Source: Candidatus Latescibacterota bacterium (lineage in GTDB: Bacteria > Latescibacterota > UBA2968 > UBA8231). From it: 64,000 nucleotides of DNA. The stretch covers positions 62,001 through 126,000 of the forward strand of contig JAJEFJ010000039.1 in NCBI GenBank assembly GCA_022820485.1, written 5' to 3'. Both the position numbers and the translations under genes were made by a program. Of this stretch, positions 25,701 through 34,114 are shown piece by piece (position 1 is the first letter of the stretch; every line of letters starts with the position of its first letter). The notes beneath the pieces are model-generated. The model worked only from the letters and a program-made list of their open reading frames with translations, did not search any database and was not told the origin of the DNA.

Positions 25701-27617
25701 ATGCGAAAATTTGCGCCATTTTTGGACTATCACGCCCGCGTTTTGCTGGCTGCGTCTTTGTCGTTTTTGCGCTGGCTACTCTGCCCTCTCCTCGTCCTTG
25801 CCTGTGAATCGCCAGAGCCAGATGACAGGCCGCTGGCCCAAGTCGGCCCTGAGCTGATTACCGAGCGGGACTATCGCAGTTTTGTCGCCGGCCTGCCCGA
25901 GTGGACCAAGAGCGCGGCCGAAGGCAGCGACCAAGTGCGCGACTACCTGCAATCCCTCGTTGACCGCGCCCTCATCTTGCGCGTAGCGCGGAAGCAGAAG
26001 GTGGAACAGAGCGCAGGCGTGCAAAGAAACATGGAAGTGGCCCTGCGGCTGAAAGTGGGTCAGGCGATGGAGCAGCGCTATATCCGACCTGCCGTTTCGG
26101 TCAGCGAAGAAGAACTGCGGCGCGAATTCGCCGCGCAGGAGTGGGAGCGACAGCTCAAGATCGCCCACATTTTCGCGCGGACGCCGGCGCGAGCCGAGGC
26201 CGCCCTAGCCGCCCTGCGCACGGGCCGGGCCTTTGCGGAAGTAGCGCACGAGTTTTCGCAAAACCGCACCACCGCAGCGCACGGCGGGGAAAAGCCGTAC
26301 TATTACAGCCGCATCAATGCCATACCGGCCGTGCGCGATTCCTTGTTCAGCCTGCCCAAGGGCGCAATATCCGCGATCCTCCCCGTTCCCAAGGGGTACG
26401 AGATTTTCAAAATCCTCGACGAGCGCACGGCTTCCTATGAGCAAATGCGGCCGCAAGTCCTCAAGGCCGTCATGCGGGAGCGGTTGCAGGCGCGGCGGCG
26501 GGCGTACATCGACTCGCTAGCCGAGCAGTTCCAATGGCAGGAGGTTGCCGAGGGCATGGACCGGCTCACGCGCATATTGCACCGCGGCACCCAAGAAGGC
26601 GATAAGAAGGTATTCTACCTCTCGGAGGCAGACGCCGCGACCGCGCTGTACACGTACCAAGGCGGCGCAATCAGCTTGGGAGAAGCAGTGAGCCGCTCGC
26701 AGTTCATCCGCCAAGGTCGGTATGTAGAAGACAGCCTGAAGGTGGCATCCTACTTGGAGCGCGACGTAAAGGTACCGCAGCTTCTCCTGCTGCAAGGGCG
26801 CGCCTTGGGAATCGACCAAGAGCCGGCAATCGCCGACTGGCTCGCGCGCAAAAAGGAAGAAATCCTCATCCGCGCAATGCGACGTCTCGCCACGGCGAAC
26901 CAGAAGCCGGTGACCGAGCAAGAGATGCGCGCTCACTACGATGCCCATCCACAGAGTTACCAAACTTCGTCCATGGTAGAGGTCGTGGAAATACAGGTCG
27001 AGGAAGAGACCCAAGCGCGAGAATTGCTATCCCAGATACGCGCCGACCGGCAGCGGGCCGCGCCGCTAATCGCCCTCATCGCCGAAATAAAGAACGGGCG
27101 CGGGGCGAGCGCGTTACAAAACCTCAACGACGAACTCGCGGTATATAGCTGGCTCAAGCAGCGTCTCAGCGACCCACTGGGCGCGGCAAAAGTCGCCGAG
27201 GAAATTGCAAACGCGGCCGAGCCAGCAGACCTCGCCGAGACCTACATCGCGCGCCAGCTCGCGGCCGTCCACAGCGTGCGCCACGGCAGCCGCGAGGCCG
27301 CGGGCCTCTACCAGCTCTATTGGCACGAGACGCCGAGCTTTGGGCCGCTGGTCAAAGCGGCCATGGAGGCCGAGGTCGGCGCGCTCATCGGTCCGGTAGA
27401 ACACCACGGCCTGTACTCGATCGCCAAAATTGTCGGGCGCGCCGCTGCGGGGCGGCAGCCCTTTGCGGAAGTGCAAAAGCGCATCGGACACACCTTGCGG
27501 CGCAACCGCGAGAACGAATTGTTCGGGCAATGGCTGCAAGCGCTGCGCGCCGACGCCGCAAACGAAGTGGTCTTCTTCGACGACAACATCGAAACACTCG
27601 GGCAGGACGCGCCGTGA
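25701..27617 (+). CDS. Parvulin-type peptidyl-prolyl isomerase lipoprotein (PpiC/SurA/PrsA-like)
   Basis: 638 residues. Hydrophobic leader and lipobox LVLAC with C35, so it is probably a lipid-anchored periplasmic chaperone. A SurA-type N-terminal helical domain (about 50-135) precedes a parvulin rotamase domain (about 150-240: QLKIAHIFAR, FAEVAHEFSQ, GYEIFKILDE). A long helical linker and a second, degenerate rotamase-like part follow (about 400-600: GPVEHHGLYSIAKIVGR). Such proteins help fold or export outer-membrane and secreted proteins. Its TGA stop overlaps the GTG start of the sugar permease (GTGA). A paralog at 47611-49284 has the same arrangement. No good ribosome site precedes ATG 25701. 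Confidence 0.8.
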   Translation: MRKFAPFLDYHARVLLAASLSFLRWLLCPLLVLACESPEPDDRPLAQVGPELITERDYRSFVAGLPEWTKSAAEGSDQVRDYLQSLVDRALILRVARKQKVEQSAGVQRNMEVALRLKVGQAMEQRYIRPAVSVSEEELRREFAAQEWERQLKIAHIFARTPARAEAALAALRTGRAFAEVAHEFSQNRTTAAHGGEKPYYYSRINAIPAVRDSLFSLPKGAISAILPVPKGYEIFKILDERTASYEQMRPQVLKAVMRERLQARRRAYIDSLAEQFQWQEVAEGMDRLTRILHRGTQEGDKKVFYLSEADAATALYTYQGGAISLGEAVSRSQFIRQGRYVEDSLKVASYLERDVKVPQLLLLQGRALGIDQEPAIADWLARKKEEILIRAMRRLATANQKPVTEQEMRAHYDAHPQSYQTSSMVEVVEIQVEEETQARELLSQIRADRQRAAPLIALIAEIKNGRGASALQNLNDELAVYSWLKQRLSDPLGAAKVAEEIANAAEPADLAETYIARQLAAVHSVRHGSREAAGLYQLYWHETPSFGPLVKAAMEAEVGALIGPVEHHGLYSIAKIVGRAAAGRQPFAEVQKRIGHTLRRNRENELFGQWLQALRADAANEVVFFDDNIETLGQDAP

Positions 27618-28492
27618 TCCAACGCGAACTTCGCAAGCTGATCGCGCCCCTGCTCGGGCCGGCGCTCGTGCTGCACATCGCCTTCTTTGTGCTGCCGGTG
27701 TGCAACGCCTTCTACTATTCGCTGACTTCTTGGTCGGGCGTCTCGCCGGAAAAAGAGTACATCGGCCTCGCCAATTTTGTGCGTGCCTTTGCCGATCACA
27801 CCTTTCTCACGGCCCTAGAAAATGTCTTTTTGTTCGGCATCCTCGGATTCTTAGTCGTCTTTCCACTGAGCCTGCTGTTCGCGGTCATTCTCTCCAAGAA
27901 GCCCCCCTTTGCGGGCTTTCTCAAATTCGTCGTCTTTGCCCCCACCCTGCTCTCGGTCGTGGTCACTGCCGTGCTATGGGGCAGCATCTACAACCCGGTC
28001 ATCGGCCTGCTCAACGAAACCCTGCGCAACGTCGGGCTAGACTCCCTCACCCGTCCTTGGTTGGGCAGCCGCCACAACGCCCTGCCAGCCATTGCCGTCG
28101 CCATGATCTGGCAGGGGCTGGGCACCTACGTGATCCTATTTTTGGCGGGCCTGCAGAAGATCCCGCTCAGTTTTTACGAATCCGCCGAACTGGATGGGGC
28201 CAATGCTTGGCAGCAATTTTGGCACGTGACCCTGCCGCTACTGTGGGACGTCGTGCAGATTCTGGTGATTTTCTGGATCATCGGCGCCTTTCAGGCTTTT
28301 GCCCTCATCTTCGTCATCACGCGCGGCTATCCCAATGTCATCGAGGTGCTGGGAACCTATATCTATTGGGCCGGCTTTCAGGGGCAGAGCATCGGCTATG
28401 CCTCGGCCATGGGGGTCGTCATGTTCTTCTTCGTATTGGCGTTTAGTCTCGTAGTCAATCGCCTGATGCGCCGCGAGAGCGTGGAATACTGA
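27614..28492 (+). CDS. Sugar ABC transporter permease, MalF/UgpA-like
   Basis: 292 residues from GTG 27614, whose GTGA overlaps the stop of the parvulin gene; a longer frame upstream lies inside that gene and is not coding. Six transmembrane helices are predicted from the hydrophobic segments. The EAA loop that docks the ATPase is visible as ESAELDGANAWQQFWHVTLP. With the next permease and the substrate-binding protein it forms a CUT1-type carbohydrate importer of the inner membrane. No ATPase gene is present in the window for it, so it would need a shared MsmX/MalK-like ATPase encoded elsewhere. Confidence 0.9.
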   Translation: MIQRELRKLIAPLLGPALVLHIAFFVLPVCNAFYYSLTSWSGVSPEKEYIGLANFVRAFADHTFLTALENVFLFGILGFLVVFPLSLLFAVILSKKPPFAGFLKFVVFAPTLLSVVVTAVLWGSIYNPVIGLLNETLRNVGLDSLTRPWLGSRHNALPAIAVAMIWQGLGTYVILFLAGLQKIPLSFYESAELDGANAWQQFWHVTLPLLWDVVQILVIFWIIGAFQAFALIFVITRGYPNVIEVLGTYIYWAGFQGQSIGYASAMGVVMFFFVLAFSLVVNRLMRRESVEY

Positions 28493-28493
28493 G

Positions 28494-29321
28494 ATGCAAC
28501 GCTTACCCAAGCTGCTGGCCATCTTGTTCATGGGGGGCTATTGCCTGAGTTCCCTAATCGCCCTCTTCTGGGTGACCTATACCTCCTTTAAGACCAATCC
28601 CGAGTTCTTCGCCAGCACTTGGTCCTTGCCAGCCGAATTGCGCTGGAGCAATTACGCGTACGCGTGGGACAACGCCGAAATTGGCCGCTACTTTTTTAAC
28701 ACAGCCTACATCACCGCGCTCGCCACCAGCGGCACTCTACTGGTGTCGGCCATGGCGGCGTACGTCCTATCGCGGGTGCCCTTCCGGTTCAGTCGATTCA
28801 CCTTCTATCTCTTCCTGTCGGCCATGATGGTGCCGCCTATGCTGTACCTCTTTCCGCTCTTTGTGCAGATGCGGCACTTGCACCTGACCAACAGTCACTT
28901 TGGTTTGATCGTGCTCTATATCGCCACCGGGCTGCCCTTTTCGATCTTTGTCCTGACGGGTTTTTTCCGCACCCTGCCGACCGAAATGGAAGAGGCCGCG
29001 CTGATCGACGGGGCCTCGCCGTGGCGGACCTTCTGGACAATCGCGCTGCCCCTCGCCAAGCCCGGTCTAATCGCGGTTTCCATCTTCAACTGCATCAACT
29101 ACTGGAACGAATTTTTCTGGTCGCTCATCCTCCTCCGCACCGGCAAGCTCTACACGCTGGCCCGCGGCCTGCAAACCCTGTTCTGGAACATGTCAACCGA
29201 ATCGCGCTGGACCGAGTTATTTGCCGGTCTGGTGATCGTCATGCTACCCCTGATCGTGGTGTTTATCCTGTTGCAGAACCGCATAACAGAGGGCCTGACC
29301 GTCGGCGCATTAAAGGGCTAA
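28494..29321 (+). CDS. Sugar ABC transporter permease, MalG-like
   Basis: 275 residues, starting one base after the stop of the first permease. About six transmembrane helices, with the characteristic EAA motif (EEAALIDGASPWRTFWTIALP) near residues 165-185 and the MalG-type SFKTNPEFF segment after helix 1. It is the second membrane subunit of the importer whose binding protein follows 2 bases downstream. The substrate is not deducible. Neighbouring CBM9-like, dehydratase and amidohydrolase genes point to a sugar or sugar acid. Confidence 0.9.
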   Translation: MQRLPKLLAILFMGGYCLSSLIALFWVTYTSFKTNPEFFASTWSLPAELRWSNYAYAWDNAEIGRYFFNTAYITALATSGTLLVSAMAAYVLSRVPFRFSRFTFYLFLSAMMVPPMLYLFPLFVQMRHLHLTNSHFGLIVLYIATGLPFSIFVLTGFFRTLPTEMEEAALIDGASPWRTFWTIALPLAKPGLIAVSIFNCINYWNEFFWSLILLRTGKLYTLARGLQTLFWNMSTESRWTELFAGLVIVMLPLIVVFILLQNRITEGLTVGALKG

Positions 29322-29323
29322 TC

Positions 29324-30634
29324 GTGGAGCGCAGGGACTTTCTCAAATACGTGGCCGCTTCGGCCCTCGCCGGTGGCTGCGGCCGCTACCTGCCCGGAGA
29401 AAACGTGCTGGAGATCGCCAACCTCCAGCCGCCCGCGGCCCAAGTGCCGATCAACCAAGTCATGTGGCGGGCTATAGAGCGCTTCCGCGAGACGCACCCA
29501 GAACTCCAAGTCGAGCCAGCCAGCGGCGGCGGCGGCGGCTATCAAGAACTGATGATCCGCGTCATGGAGGGACACCCGCCGGACATCATGTCCTTTGCCA
29601 CGGCCGAGACCGGCCTGACTTACGCTTACGTCGAACAGGGACACGTCCTCGATATAACCGAGTATCTCCAGCGGCCCTCTTGGGATACGCCGGACAAAAC
29701 TTGGCTGGAGACCCTCGACCCGCTCTATCGAGGGCCGCTGACGTACAAAGGCCGCTTTTACGCCATCCCCCAAAACGTGATTTCCCTCCAGGTGTATTGC
29801 AACGCCGAGCTGTACCAACGCGCCGGTGCCGACCTCAATCCGCAGACTTGGGACCAGTTCATCGACAACTGCGAGCGCCTCAAACGCGCCGGTATAGTCC
29901 CCATTACCCAAGACGGTATCCACTGGTACACGAGCTGGTGGTTCGATCACTTAGCCCAGCGCATCCTCGGCGCCGACAAGGTGCGCCAGGCCTTCCGCGA
30001 TCCCCAGCGCCGGACCCCGTGGACCGAACCCGGGTTTCTCCAAGCCGCCCGCATGATCGAACAGATGCTGGATCGGGGATATTTCGCAGAGGGGTTTGCT
30101 GGCCTCAACCACATCGAGTCCGAGCTTTTGTTCTGGCAGGGGCGAGCGGCGACCGTTTTTGTCGGCAGTTGGTTTACCAGCGGCCGGACCGCAGTAATCG
30201 GGAAGGACTTTCCTTTGTACGCCTTTCGCTTTCCCACAGTGCAGGGCGGGCGCGGAAATCCGCACGACCTGATCGGCACAGTCAACACCCAGAGCATCCC
30301 CGCTCTGGCCCGCCAGCCCGAGCTGGCGGCGGAATTTCTGCGCTTGGTCAACAGCCGTTGGTTCCAAGAGCAGATGGTGCAACAGGCCCAGATGATCAGC
30401 CCGCTTGTTGGTATGCCGCTGCCCGGCATCCAACAAGGCTTAGATCAAATCCTCGCCGAGACCGAGCAGTTCTACTCATTTTCTTTTGGATTAGAAGGGG
30501 CACACCCGTTCTTGTATCGCCAATACTGGAACGAGTGGAACCAGTTCATGGTGGCGCGCGAGCTGTCGGCCCCTCAACTCGTGGAAAACCTCGAAAACAT
30601 CTTTACTCGTTATTATGGGCACATAGCGGCCTAG
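29324..30634 (+). CDS. Sugar-binding lipoprotein of the ABC importer (family 1 solute-binding protein)
   Basis: 436 residues from GTG 29324, two bases after the permease stop. The N-terminus MERRDFLKYVAASALAGGC combines a twin-arginine-like RRDFLK motif with a lipobox (C19), so it may be exported folded by Tat and lipidated. The rest matches family-1 extracellular binding proteins: GGGGYQELMIRVMEGHPPDI, GPLTYKGRFYAIPQN, TWDQFIDNCERLKRAGIVPI, and GTVNTQSIPALARQPELAAEF. It would deliver substrate to the two permeases in the periplasm. It is the last gene of the rightward operon. A convergent gene ends 68 bases downstream and no terminator hairpin is obvious. Confidence 0.9.
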   Translation: MERRDFLKYVAASALAGGCGRYLPGENVLEIANLQPPAAQVPINQVMWRAIERFRETHPELQVEPASGGGGGYQELMIRVMEGHPPDIMSFATAETGLTYAYVEQGHVLDITEYLQRPSWDTPDKTWLETLDPLYRGPLTYKGRFYAIPQNVISLQVYCNAELYQRAGADLNPQTWDQFIDNCERLKRAGIVPITQDGIHWYTSWWFDHLAQRILGADKVRQAFRDPQRRTPWTEPGFLQAARMIEQMLDRGYFAEGFAGLNHIESELLFWQGRAATVFVGSWFTSGRTAVIGKDFPLYAFRFPTVQGGRGNPHDLIGTVNTQSIPALARQPELAAEFLRLVNSRWFQEQMVQQAQMISPLVGMPLPGIQQGLDQILAETEQFYSFSFGLEGAHPFLYRQYWNEWNQFMVARELSAPQLVENLENIFTRYYGHIAA

Positions 30635-30701
30635 CAGGCCGTGCTTTGGTCGTCTATTGACTATATGAACTACTCGATCACTTCAATAAATTCTAGAATC
30701 G

Positions 30702-31532
30702 CTATGCTTCGTCGCGGTCAATCCACTTATAGGCGGCTTTGGCATTGCGCCAGAAGTATTTCTCCGTCGCCTCTTCGCCGCGCGCGGTAAAATACGTCAT
30801 CACCAAGCGCTGTATGTCTGCGTACTCGCGGCCGCTGCGGTCGGATACCGGCCAGTCGCTGCCGTAAATCAGCCGGTCCTCCCCGAACAAATCCCATAGC
30901 GCGTCGAGCACCGGGGCGTAAAAGTCCACATCCGTCGGCGCTGGCTTGACTTGGCTGCGCAAATCCATCAGCCCCGACACCTTGCAATAGACCTGCGGAT
31001 GGGCCGCGGCCTGGCGCATCAATTCCAGCCGTGCCGGATCGGGCGGCCGGCCGTCAATGGGGATGCCGCCGATGTGGTTTACGACGATGCGCAACTCGGG
31101 AAAGCGCTCCGCTAGCGCGGGCACTCCCTCGTGTAAACCCGTGTCCAGTTCCAGATCATGGGCTACTAGCATTTCAGCGGCAGCCAAACCGTGACTTTCC
31201 GCTGCATCTATACGGGCGCGGATGCCGACGAAAACCGGGTCGGCGGCAAAGCGCTCCAAGTGAGCGGCAAACTCCGGGTCGTCAGGCTCGAGGTGGCCGA
31301 CCAATCCCACGATGAAGGGATCCTCGGCAGCCAAGTCGAGCACCCACTGATTGTCCTCAACCCACGGGCTGCACTCGACCATGACCGTGCCCGTTACGCC
31401 TTCGGGCACGGCTAGGGCCTTGTAATCTTCGGGCAGCGCACGTCGATAGAGAATCTCATCGTCTTTTTCCGGCCAAGGCACGCCTTGGGGTCTGAACGGA
31501 TCGTAGAAATGGGTGTGGGTATCGATAATCAT
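30702..31532 (-). CDS. Amidohydrolase-2 family TIM-barrel hydrolase (sugar-lactonase-like)
   Basis: 276 residues from ATG 31532; TTG 31538 in frame is an alternative, and AGGAG precedes both. Metal-binding marks of the amidohydrolase-2 family are present: DTHTHFYDP (H6, H8), a mid-sequence NHIGG histidine, and YGSDWPVS with the C-terminal aspartate. Many members hydrolyse sugar lactones such as L-fucono- or L-rhamnono-lactone, or decarboxylate acids. A lactonase would fit beside an importer and a sugar-acid dehydratase, but the reaction is inferred. No signal peptide, so it is cytosolic. It follows the CBM9-like gene 31569-32522 by about 36 bases in the same direction. Confidence 0.8.
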   Translation of the reverse strand: MIIDTHTHFYDPFRPQGVPWPEKDDEILYRRALPEDYKALAVPEGVTGTVMVECSPWVEDNQWVLDLAAEDPFIVGLVGHLEPDDPEFAAHLERFAADPVFVGIRARIDAAESHGLAAAEMLVAHDLELDTGLHEGVPALAERFPELRIVVNHIGGIPIDGRPPDPARLELMRQAAAHPQVYCKVSGLMDLRSQVKPAPTDVDFYAPVLDALWDLFGEDRLIYGSDWPVSDRSGREYADIQRLVMTYFTARGEEATEKYFWRNAKAAYKWIDRDEA

Positions 31533-31568
31533 CGCCAAATCGCTCCTTTTTTAAGTATGCCGCGCAAC

Positions 31569-32522
31569 TCACTCACCGTCCACAGAGGACGGTTGTACCG
31601 CATCCTGCTCCGCAGGCATGCGCCAGTTTTGCGCCTCATCTAAAGTAATGGTGCGAAAATCGGGCATCTGGTCGGCGTTGCGGTCCTGATGCTGATGTCC
31701 GCCGAGGATGTACATCGAGTGCTTGCGCCCCGACCCCGGTCGGTCAGCATCGAGCAGCCGGAATCCCATGTGCAGTGTCTGCCCCGGCGCGAAAACGTGC
31801 CGCTTGCTCTCTTCCAAGCTCGACCCCAGCACATCCCACAGGGCCGCTTTCCACTCGAAGGTATATTCGACGTGCAAAGCGCCGTTGGCCGCGTCGGGCG
31901 GGCGCATTGTCCACGCGATGTCGAAGTGGGGTTTGTGCATCGCCCACAGGAACTCCTCCAGGAAAGGATCGTGGTGCTGGTCGAGAAATCCAGCTTGGCC
32001 GTGGGGCAGGCGCGGGTGCTTCAACGGCAGCACCCGGGCGTAGTAGCGTTGGCCGTTGACTAATTCCTCGCGGGTGAATCCGTAGATACTGCCGCCGGAG
32101 TGGTCGGAATCCACGGTAATCGACAGCGTATCGTCCTGCCACCACTTGAGCGGATCTTCGTTTTCGATCTTGAGGGTATCGTCGCTGATCCGGGCGAAGC
32201 AGTACCAGCTATTGTCGGGGGGCGGACTCCAAGCAGTGTAGATGGTGAAGTCGAAGTCGACCGCATCGACGTGATCCGATTCGCGGTCGAAGAATCCCTC
32301 CCGGTCTAGCGCCAAGCGAGAATCGAAAAAGGCCCAGTCCTCGTCGTCGCCATCTATCGTTATCGCTACAGGATCGGGTACCTCGACGAAGGGGACCGTA
32401 ACGCCTACATGGGCAGACGCGGAGAAGGCCAAGACAAGACTTGTGAGGAAAGCTCTGAGCGGAGCGCGGCAATGCGCGTCCTTGTCGCTAGCTATCGTCA
32501 TATCTTTCAGTACCATTTTCAA
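31569..32522 (-). CDS. Secreted CBM9-like carbohydrate-binding protein, copy 2
   Basis: 317 residues from ATG 32522, or 310 from ATG 32501; neither has a strong ribosome site. The signal peptide (LRAFLTSLVLAFSASA) is followed by AHVGVTVPFVEVPDP, almost the same mature N-terminus as the protein at 43341-44252. Conserved blocks: AITIDGDDEDWAFFD, WQDDTLSITVDSDHSGG, EYTFEWKAALWDVLG, DADRPGSGRKHSMYI and QMPDFRTI. This is the CBM9/DOMON-like sandwich; binding of a sugar is inferred. Its start lies inside the 3' end of the AbiE-type toxin gene, suggesting it has come under that gene's transcription. The amidohydrolase follows it. Confidence 0.75.
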   Translation of the reverse strand: MKMVLKDMTIASDKDAHCRAPLRAFLTSLVLAFSASAHVGVTVPFVEVPDPVAITIDGDDEDWAFFDSRLALDREGFFDRESDHVDAVDFDFTIYTAWSPPPDNSWYCFARISDDTLKIENEDPLKWWQDDTLSITVDSDHSGGSIYGFTREELVNGQRYYARVLPLKHPRLPHGQAGFLDQHHDPFLEEFLWAMHKPHFDIAWTMRPPDAANGALHVEYTFEWKAALWDVLGSSLEESKRHVFAPGQTLHMGFRLLDADRPGSGRKHSMYILGGHQHQDRNADQMPDFRTITLDEAQNWRMPAEQDAVQPSSVDGE

Positions 32523-33375
32523 TGCGTTGGACGACCTCGTGGAAGAAATCCCGCGACCAAATGTCGATGGTGCGCGGGTCGCGCACGAACCGCATCACAT
32601 CATCCCGCGCACGACCAACATCGAGCTGGTCTATCGCTTGGCGCAAGAGTTCCATGAGGCGATCCCGCGTCAAAGGCGTCTCGTCCCGATAATCGCCCGA
32701 CTGCCTCATGCGCGCCTCCAGATGGCTCAGACGCACCTGTGGATGACGGCCAGCGTACCATACCAAGTCGTACCAGTCTCGACCCTTGACGCGCGTCTGC
32801 CACTTCCGACACAGGATGGCGTGTAGCTTGCCAGCGAACAGATCGGGTAGGCTATAAACGCGCACCGCAAACGGAATAGGCCGCAGCAAATAGCGGCTCT
32901 CAGTCTCAAAGCCGCCGGGCGGATCGGTGTCCACCTCAAGTTTGATCCTCAGAACCGACCCAGGACGCAGGCCGGGGAGCCGTTCGGCGTCTGCTTCGAT
33001 GACGAGCAACTGTTTGAACGTATGGCCTTTGAGAAAGGCCGATTCGATGGCCGTCTGCTGAGTCTTCGCTTTTTGCTCAAACTCGACGTGAAAACCAAAG
33101 CTGTCGATCTCGCGCAAGAGTGCCTCGCCATATTGCCCAAGTGAAAACCCCGGGTCGGGTGCCAACAGCGAGAAGTCGATATCCTCGGAATAGCGATCTA
33201 GGCCGTAGAGTACGCGCAGGGCCGTACCTCCGTAGAAGGCGGCACGCTCAAAAAACTTGCTGCGCCAGAGGCCGAGCAATGCCAACTCCTGCAGTATCTC
33301 CCGCAGCGCATTGACGTAATCGTCGTGCGTTTGGGGCGCGTAGCGGTCGAGCATGGAGCGAATGGCCTCATGCAT
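32488..33375 (-). CDS. AbiEii-type nucleotidyltransferase toxin
   Basis: 295 residues of the AbiEii/AbiGii family (MNT-like nucleotidyltransferase fold). The core GGTALRVLYGLDRYSEDIDF (residues 49-68) holds the catalytic GG-T and the two aspartates D65 and D67. A later KGRDWYDLVWY block matches the family's conserved K/D region. In described AbiE systems this toxin modifies tRNA or other targets with nucleotides and acts in phage abortive infection and plasmid stability; which applies here is unknown. It overlaps its antitoxin by 8 bases (33368-33375), typical of the bicistronic pair. Confidence 0.85.
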   Translation of the reverse strand: MHEAIRSMLDRYAPQTHDDYVNALREILQELALLGLWRSKFFERAAFYGGTALRVLYGLDRYSEDIDFSLLAPDPGFSLGQYGEALLREIDSFGFHVEFEQKAKTQQTAIESAFLKGHTFKQLLVIEADAERLPGLRPGSVLRIKLEVDTDPPGGFETESRYLLRPIPFAVRVYSLPDLFAGKLHAILCRKWQTRVKGRDWYDLVWYAGRHPQVRLSHLEARMRQSGDYRDETPLTRDRLMELLRQAIDQLDVGRARDDVMRFVRDPRTIDIWSRDFFHEVVQRIENGTERYDDS

Positions 33376-34054
33376 GGCTTTGCTCCCTTAGCATCTGTAG
33401 ATAGCGCATAAGCCTATAGAGCTTCCGCGAATCGTAGGCTTGCGCTATTGCATCAAGGCGGTCGCTATCGAGGACGGCCAATCGGGCGGGATCCAGCCGC
33501 AGGTCGTCCAACAAATACGATCCGTAGCTCAACAAGCGAGTTCCGTCGAAGCGCTTGTCGGCCCAGACCTTATCCGCCAGCGCCTTTTCTGGGCAAGCAA
33601 TCAGGAAGGACAGATCGCCGTCCTCTGCTAGAACGCCCCCAACGGCGTAGCGATTCTGGCTCAAGCGGCGATAGGAAAAGGTTCCAAAGGGCGTAGTGAA
33701 GGTGCGCGATCGTCCCAATGTCACCGAGGTGACCATCTCGACGCGTTCTGGTATGAGCCCGTAGTAGCTCAGTGCGTAGTCTAGACTGATATAAGAAGGC
33801 CCGTAGATCAGATTGGCCAGTAATTCCCGGCTGATGGGTGTTCTCCGGAGGAGCTCGCCAAAGGCGTACAAGCCCTTCCTAATGCGCACGATTTCTCCAG
33901 CGGCCAACAACCTGCGGATTTTGTCGCGCGGCTTGCTAAATTGGGACAAACAGGTGACCAACTGCTGGTAATCGAAGACATCCCGATCAATCTGCTGTCG
34001 CAATGGGGTCGTTCCAAGCATCCTGTAATCGCAATAATATACATCAATGTCCAC
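33368..34054 (-). CDS. AbiEi-type antitoxin and transcriptional autoregulator
   Basis: Up to 228 residues. The frame opens at GTG 34054, but ATG 34021 (MLGTTPLRQQ) is as likely, because 34054 lies inside the inverted repeat that looks like the operator. The N-terminal winged-helix part (about 30-70: QLVTCLSQFSKPRDKIRRLL, IVRIRKGLYAFG) is followed by the AbiEi C-terminal domain (YISLDYALSYYGLIPE, FSYRRLSQNRYAVGG, PEKALADKVW). In known pairs it represses the operon by binding inverted repeats and neutralises the toxin without forming a stable complex (type IV). Co-translated with the toxin. Confidence 0.85.
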   Translation of the reverse strand: MDIDVYYCDYRMLGTTPLRQQIDRDVFDYQQLVTCLSQFSKPRDKIRRLLAAGEIVRIRKGLYAFGELLRRTPISRELLANLIYGPSYISLDYALSYYGLIPERVEMVTSVTLGRSRTFTTPFGTFSYRRLSQNRYAVGGVLAEDGDLSFLIACPEKALADKVWADKRFDGTRLLSYGSYLLDDLRLDPARLAVLDSDRLDAIAQAYDSRKLYRLMRYLQMLREQSHA

Positions 34055-34105
34055 ATCTAATGGACATAGTATGCTAAAAATGTGAGGTTTTGTCCATTAC
34101 GGACA
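34047..34105 (-). promoter_or_regulatory. Candidate AbiEi operator with two TGTCC inverted repeats
   Basis: ATGTCCA and TGGACAT (34047-34053 and 34061-34067) pair around a 7-base spacer. TGTCC and GGACA (34091-34095 and 34101-34105) pair around 5 bases. AT-rich DNA between them contains CATACT, a possible -10 element on the minus strand. The repeats lie in front of the antitoxin gene, and AbiEi regulators are known to bind inverted repeats in their own promoters. Confidence 0.55.
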
Positions 34106-34114
34106 CGTCGCAGC

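Noticed and set aside
27320..27613. Upstream extension of the first sugar permease by 98 residues
   Set aside because: It overlaps the parvulin gene in another frame and is Arg-rich and non-membrane; GTG 27614 with a GTGA overlap is the natural start.
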